From contig NZ_QEHM01000003.1 of assembly GCF_003116585.1 (NCBI RefSeq), forward strand, positions 296,916-360,915: a stretch of 64,000 bases of DNA. Reading direction: 5' to 3'. This DNA is from Albibacillus kandeliae (GTDB taxonomy: Bacteria > Pseudomonadota > Alphaproteobacteria > Rhodobacterales > Rhodobacteraceae). Made by a program: the position numbers and the translations under genes. Positions 60,008 to 64,000 of the stretch are shown here, in pieces. Positions within the stretch are counted from its first letter, which is position 1; every line of letters begins with the position of its first letter. Below the pieces are notes generated by a model, which ran no database searches, was not told the origin of the DNA, and worked only from the letters and a program-made list of their open reading frames with translations.

Positions 60008-61218
60008 CAGCCAGCCCGATCCAGCAGCGCCTTGGCGATGGTGTTCTTCTGGATCTCCGAGGTGCCGGTCACGATCCGGAAGGTGCGCAGGTTGCGGAAG
60101 ATGAACTCGATCGGGCCGCCCTTGAGCAGACCGACACCGCCGTGCACCTGCATTGCGCGGTCGGCGATGCGGAACCCGTTCTCGGCGCAGAACAGCTTGC
60201 ACATGGAGGCCTCGGCCCGGATATCGTGCCCCGCATCCAGCCGCCGCGCCGCGTCGAACATCATCGCGCGCCCGGCATAGAGGTCGGTCGCCATGTCGGC
60301 CAGCATATGCTGGATCGCCTGGAACGTCCCGATCGGGCGGCCGAACTGCTGGCGCGCTCCGGCACGCTCCACCGACAGCGTCAGGGCGAGCCGGGCAAAA
60401 CCCATCATGGTCGAACAATGCAGCAGCCGGTTGACCGAGATCCGCGCCATGCCAAGGCGAAAGCCGGTGCCCTCCCTGCCGATCAGGTTCTCGGCCGGGA
60501 CGTGGACGTTTTCAAAGACGAGGTCGGCATGGGCGCCCTTGCCCGACAGCACTTCGTAATCCTTCCGCTTGGAGGCACCCGGCGCGTGCAGGTCAACGAA
60601 GAAGGCCGAAATGCCACCCGCTCCCGCCTCGGGATCGGTCACCGCGAGCACGATGGCGATATCGGCAAAGGAGCCGCCGGAGATGAAGCGCTTGACCCCG
60701 TTCAATACGTAGCCGTCCGCCGTCTTGTCGGCCCGGGTCTGGATCGCGGCGGCGTCGGAGCCTGCCCCGGCCTCGGTCAGCGCAAAGCAAACGGCAAGGT
60801 CGGCGGTCTGGATGGGTTGCAGGAAGGTTTCGACCTGATGCGGGCTGGCCTGCTTGAACAGGTGACCCACGCGCGGCGGCCCCGAGAGATCGCCAAGGAC
60901 ATGCGCCGCGAGAACTGATCCGGTCATCAGCGCGGCCTCGCGGACGGCGCAGATATCGGCCACGGAGAGGCCCTGCCCCCCGAGTTCCGTCGGCAGGAGG
61001 TAGGAATAGAAGCCGCGCGCCGCGGACATCTTCCAGACCTCGCGCAGCGTGTCATGCGCGACCGGCGAATCCCAGTCGATCCCGTTCTCCGCCTCGAACG
61101 CGGCGATTTCCCCGGTCAGGAAATCGATCAGCGGCTCTGCGGCAGCGCGGGCGGCCTCGCCACCGAGGAAGTCGGACATGGCACGTTCGCGGGCCCGTTG
61201 CGGGGAGTTGTCCAGCAT
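60007..61218 (-). CDS. Acyl-CoA dehydrogenase-like flavoprotein with altered catalytic positions
   Basis: The 403-residue protein has the acyl-CoA dehydrogenase fold and FAD site (CFALTEAGAGSDAAAIQTRA, ISGGSFADIAIVLAVTD, RQQFGRPIGTFQAIQHMLAD, MQVHGGVGLLKGG). The usual catalytic Glu in the EGT motif is replaced, reading FRIVTGTSEIQK. The alternative Glu of isovaleryl-CoA dehydrogenase, in DLERLV, aligns with SVNRLL. Catalytic activity may therefore use another base or a different reaction. It sits between the CoA ligase and CaiB genes with one-base overlaps at both ends. Confidence 0.9.
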   Translation of the reverse strand: MLDNSPQRARERAMSDFLGGEAARAAAEPLIDFLTGEIAAFEAENGIDWDSPVAHDTLREVWKMSAARGFYSYLLPTELGGQGLSVADICAVREAALMTGSVLAAHVLGDLSGPPRVGHLFKQASPHQVETFLQPIQTADLAVCFALTEAGAGSDAAAIQTRADKTADGYVLNGVKRFISGGSFADIAIVLAVTDPEAGAGGISAFFVDLHAPGASKRKDYEVLSGKGAHADLVFENVHVPAENLIGREGTGFRLGMARISVNRLLHCSTMMGFARLALTLSVERAGARQQFGRPIGTFQAIQHMLADMATDLYAGRAMMFDAARRLDAGHDIRAEASMCKLFCAENGFRIADRAMQVHGGVGLLKGGPIEFIFRNLRTFRIVTGTSEIQKNTIAKALLDRAG

Positions 61219-62768
61219 CACACTTTCCTCTCTGCGTCGGCCCAGTACGCGTCGCGCACCTTGCGCCGGACGATCTTGCCGTTGGGGTTTCTCGGCAGCT
61301 CGCCGGTGAAATCGAAACTGCGGGGGCGTTTGAAGCCGGGCAGGTTCTCCTTGCAGAAGATGTCGAGGATATCCGGCGAGACCTCCGCGCCCTTCCGCGT
61401 CACCACAACCGCCTTGACCGCCTCGCCCCATTCGCGGTCGGGCACCCCGACCACGGCAACCTCGAAAACGTCGGGATGGCTGTAGAGCACCTTCTCGACC
61501 TCGGACGGGTAGACGTTGAACCCGCCCGAGATGATCATGTCCTTCTTGCGGTCCACGATGAACATGTAGTCCTCGTCGTCGCGCGTCGCGACGTCTCCGG
61601 TATGGTAGGCGCCGTCCTTGACGACCTCGGCCGTCAGCTCGGGGGCGTTCCAATAGCCCATCATGACGTCGGGCCCGCGCACGACGATCTCGCCCGCTTC
61701 GCCAAGGTCGCATTCGCTGCCGTCCTCGCGCAGGATTCGCACGTCATTGTCGAAATAGCTCCGCCCGCAGCTGGCCAGTCGCGCGCGGTCCCCGGCCAGC
61801 GCGTCCACGTGGTCCTGCGCGGTGAGGACGGTGATCGTCGATGTCGTCTCGCCCGCCCCATAGCCTTGGGACAGGATGGGCCCGAAGGCGTCCATCGCCT
61901 CTTCCACCACCGAGGGCGCCATCGGGGCGGCCCCGTAGATCACCGAGCTCAGGCTCGACAGGTCGTGCTTTTCGATCAGCCCCGACGCGAGGATGCGCGA
62001 CACCATGGTCGGAACCATGAAGATCCGGTTGATCCGCTCGCGCTCGATGGTCGTCAGGAATTCCTCGATATCGAAGCGGTCGAAGAGGACGTTGCAGCCC
62101 CCCATGTAGAGCGTCGGCAGGATCGACATGCCCGAGGCATGGGTGATCGGGCCGACATGGCCCATGGTCATGCCAAGGCCACCCTCGGGGCCCGGGCGCA
62201 CCAGTTGCTTGCGCAGCAGGGCGCGGCGGTTGCCATAGCTCTGCATCGCCGCCTTGAGCACGCCGGAGGAACCGGAGGTGTAATGCAGCACCGCAAGGTC
62301 GGAGTCGCGGGTTTCGAGGCTGTCGAACCCTGTTCTGCCCAGGTCCAGCAGCTCGGAATAGGTCATGTCCCCGGCATCGCCCGAAATGGCGATGATCTTC
62401 TTCAGGCGGGGCATCTGGTCGCGACGTTCGGCAAGGTCGGCCGCGTGCTTCGGGCCCGCGATGATGATCTCCGCCTGGCTGTCGTTCATGACATGCACGC
62501 TTTCCTCGGCAGAGATGCGCGCATTGACGGGGACCTTGACCATCGCGCCCTTGTAGCAGGCGATCTCGGTCGCGAGGATCTCGATGCAGTTGGCGGCCTG
62601 CATCGCGACATGCGTGCCCGGGGGAAAACCGGCCGCGACAAGGCCGGTCGCAAGGCGATCGGTCTCTGCGTTCAGCCCCTCGTGGGTCAGGCGTCGCCGC
62701 TTGTCGACCGCAGCCAGGCCATGCGGCCAGTAGCGCGCAGATCTCTGCACGACACGTCCAAGGTTCAT
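61218..62768 (-). CDS. AMP-forming acyl-CoA synthetase
   Basis: The 516-residue enzyme activates a carboxylic acid with ATP and CoA. The P-loop-like segment is LHYTSGSSGVLKAAMQSYGN, and the adenylation motifs are GYGAGETTSTITVL and YHTGDVATRDDEDYMFIVDR. The C-terminal catalytic Lys lies in NPNGKIVRRKV. The acid is unknown; short- to medium-chain or aromatic acids are possible. The ATG has GGAGGAGACAG in front. It is the first gene of the operon and diverges from a LysR gene. The frame stays open another 200 codons upstream, but without similarity. Confidence 0.93.
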   Translation of the reverse strand: MNLGRVVQRSARYWPHGLAAVDKRRRLTHEGLNAETDRLATGLVAAGFPPGTHVAMQAANCIEILATEIACYKGAMVKVPVNARISAEESVHVMNDSQAEIIIAGPKHAADLAERRDQMPRLKKIIAISGDAGDMTYSELLDLGRTGFDSLETRDSDLAVLHYTSGSSGVLKAAMQSYGNRRALLRKQLVRPGPEGGLGMTMGHVGPITHASGMSILPTLYMGGCNVLFDRFDIEEFLTTIERERINRIFMVPTMVSRILASGLIEKHDLSSLSSVIYGAAPMAPSVVEEAMDAFGPILSQGYGAGETTSTITVLTAQDHVDALAGDRARLASCGRSYFDNDVRILREDGSECDLGEAGEIVVRGPDVMMGYWNAPELTAEVVKDGAYHTGDVATRDDEDYMFIVDRKKDMIISGGFNVYPSEVEKVLYSHPDVFEVAVVGVPDREWGEAVKAVVVTRKGAEVSPDILDIFCKENLPGFKRPRSFDFTGELPRNPNGKIVRRKVRDAYWADAERKV

Positions 62769-62780
62769 CTGTCTCCTCCC

Positions 62781-62865
62781 GAGTATTTGCCCGCGAAAGC
62801 TAGATCCGGCGCTGGCTATTCTCGAAAAACAGTTTGTGTCTGGCCTCCATACGGTTTTGATATCG
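62781..62865. promoter_or_regulatory. Divergent promoter region of the acid-activation operon and LysR gene
   Basis: The 114-base gap contains a GAGTATTTGC motif at 62781-62790 like the tail element at 8204. It also contains TTTTGATATCG at 62855-62865, preceded by CCATACGG. A closely similar TTTTGGTATTG (63863-63873), with AACCGGTATGG nearby, lies before the gene at 63923. These may be sites for the LysR protein. Confidence 0.4.
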
Positions 62866-62882
62866 CAAGGGGAGGAGGCGCC

Positions 62883-63830
62883 ATGAACTCGCGGCAGCTT
62901 CAATATTTCGATGCGGTCCTTCGGGAGGGCGGCTTCTCGGCGGCGTCGCGAAAGCTGAACGTCGCCCAACCGGCGCTGTCCGGCCATATCGCGGCGCTCG
63001 AGGCGGAACTGGGCGTGAAGCTCTTCGAGCGGACCAACAAGGGCGTGACACCGACCTCGGCGGGAATCCGGCTCGGCCGCCACGCCGAGGCGATCCTGCG
63101 CCAGCTCGAGTCCGCGAGGGCGGACATCAGCGGCGGTGACGACTCGCCAAGCGGCGAAGTCATGGTGGCTCTGCCCCTCACCGCGGCCTACCTGCTGGCC
63201 GCGCCGCTCTACGCCCGGGTGACGCGCGAACTGCCGCGCGTCACCCTGCGCATCGTCGAGGGGCTGAGCTTTGAGAGCGGCGACATCATGTCGTCCGGAC
63301 GCGGCGACCTCGGGCTCGTCCCCAATGCCGCGGACATCCCGAACCTCGAGGCGGTGTCCCTCTTCCACGAGAACCTCTACCTCGTGGGCAAGTGGGATGG
63401 CACGTCACCCCGGATCGGCGAGGTGCCCCTGAAACAGCTGCCCGACTACCCGCTGATCCAGACCCACAAGCGGGTCGTGCTGCGCCGCGCGATCGAGGAA
63501 CTCGCGGCGGCCGAGGGCGTGCGGCTGACCACCAGCCACGAGATCACCGGGCTGCATGTCATGTACTCGATGCTCGAGGCCGGCCTGGGCTATGCCATCA
63601 TGAACTGGGCCCTGCTGGGGAGCCGATGGAACATGAATGTCCTCGCCGCGTGGAAGATCATCGAACCCGAGGCCCGGCGAACCATCTCGCTGACATGGCC
63701 CAAGGATCGTCCGATGACCGATGCCGTGCGCGCGGTGCGGCAGATCCTCGTCGAAGTGCTGCGCGAAGTGGTCCGCGACGGGCGCTGGCCCGCCAGCGAA
63801 ATCGCGCTCTGGGACAACGATTGGCTATAG
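62883..63830 (+). CDS. LysR-family regulator of the adjacent acyl-CoA operon
   Basis: The 315-residue protein begins MNSRQLQYFDAVLREGGFSA with the LysR helix-turn-helix (ASRKLNVAQPALSGHIAAL) and has an effector-binding domain. It diverges from the CoA-ligase operon, so it probably controls those genes in response to a pathway acid or its CoA ester. GGGGAGGAGG precedes the ATG. A possible operator repeated before the next gene suggests it controls that one as well. Confidence 0.93.
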   Translation: MNSRQLQYFDAVLREGGFSAASRKLNVAQPALSGHIAALEAELGVKLFERTNKGVTPTSAGIRLGRHAEAILRQLESARADISGGDDSPSGEVMVALPLTAAYLLAAPLYARVTRELPRVTLRIVEGLSFESGDIMSSGRGDLGLVPNAADIPNLEAVSLFHENLYLVGKWDGTSPRIGEVPLKQLPDYPLIQTHKRVVLRRAIEELAAAEGVRLTTSHEITGLHVMYSMLEAGLGYAIMNWALLGSRWNMNVLAAWKIIEPEARRTISLTWPKDRPMTDAVRAVRQILVEVLREVVRDGRWPASEIALWDNDWL

Positions 63831-63862
63831 CAAACCGGTATGGCCGACATTTCGAACCTGTA

Positions 63863-63873
63863 TTTTGGTATTG
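63863..63873 (+). promoter_or_regulatory. Possible second LysR site
   Basis: TTTTGGTATTG differs at two of eleven positions from TTTTGATATCG in the LysR/ligase gap. It lies 50 bases before the next start codon, where a promoter-proximal regulator site would be expected. Confidence 0.35.
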
Positions 63874-63922
63874 TCGACTGCGGGTCCTACGCTTGCCGTC
63901 ACTTGCAAGGAGGAGGCAAGAC

Positions 63923-64000
63923 ATGATCCAAACGAATTTCGCGGGTGCAGTGCGCCGTGTCGCAACCGCGCTGACCCTTGGCCTGCTGGCCACACCTGCA
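63923..64000 (+). CDS. Start of an exported protein, probably a transporter binding protein
   Basis: Only the first 26 codons are in the window: MIQTNFAGAVRRVATALTLG then LLATPA. This is a twin-charged N-terminus followed by a hydrophobic stretch and a likely signal-peptidase site, so the protein should be exported. AAGGAGGAGG lies ten bases upstream. Next to a LysR gene and CoA-based catabolic genes, a TRAP- or TTT-type substrate-binding protein is the common case, but the sequence shown cannot prove it. Confidence 0.7.
   Translation, partial: MIQTNFAGAVRRVATALTLGLLATPA

Noticed and set aside
62769-63368. N-terminal extension of the CoA ligase by about 200 codons
   Set aside because: It would overlap the LysR gene on the other strand, and a strong ribosome site plus the family start point to 62768.

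Overview
The window is about 66% GC chromosomal DNA from an alphaproteobacterium, most likely a marine Rhodobacterales (Roseobacter-group) species. The evidence is the gpmI-envC-ctpA and mutL-rmuC arrangements, a DUF6478-like gene, a YeiH/LysR pair, a cupin resembling DMSP lyases, an RTX protein and several dense one-strand operons with ATGA or TGATG overlaps. I saw no tRNA, rRNA, CRISPR array, insertion sequence or phage gene.

1-17 kb is housekeeping. It holds the 5' part of accD, a CPBP-type membrane protease, a very long ABC-exporter-like protein with degenerate ATPase motifs and a C-terminal cyclic-nucleotide domain, a lipoprotein, a DUF6478-like pair, purC, the leftward operon gpmI-envC-ctpA, the leftward operon mutL-rmuC, a DMSP-lyase-like cupin, rppH and a DksA/TraR zinc-finger gene.

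17-33 kb is metabolism. It holds fadH, a small RTX protein, a complete serine pathway (serB diverging from serC-serA), an FMN-binding glutamate-synthase-like protein, trhO, an AGCS amino-acid symporter, the NAD salvage genes pncA and pncB, and a histidine kinase.

32.6-38.4 kb is one leftward operon: two peptide-type ABC permeases, a fused double ATPase, an aldehyde dehydrogenase and a DMT exporter, with no binding protein. 38.6-46 kb is mixed: a PAP2 phosphatase, a GT14 glycosyltransferase, a thioesterase, an atypical lower-GC MDR dehydrogenase, a sulfotransferase, a LysR regulator diverging from YeiH, and DedA.

46-54 kb is accessory. A Bcr/CflA efflux pump under a promoter rich in palindromes is followed by a FixJ-type regulator, a stand-alone receiver, a PAS histidine kinase, an isochorismatase-like hydrolase and three alpha/beta hydrolases, all on the + strand. 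54-55.3 kb is a decaying patch with a truncated gene and a cupin split by a frameshift.

55.4-64 kb holds a LysR regulator, a class III adenylate cyclase, a zinc alcohol dehydrogenase, and a leftward CoA-ligase/acyl-CoA-dehydrogenase/CoA-transferase operon. A divergent LysR gene and the start of a secreted protein, perhaps a transporter binding protein, follow.

The most unusual items are the pseudo-ATPase ABC/cNMP protein, the two-component/hydrolase cluster with its operator-like repeats, an acyl-CoA dehydrogenase lacking glutamate at both usual catalytic positions, and arrays of intergenic hairpins. Nothing here is a clearly new defence or mobile system.
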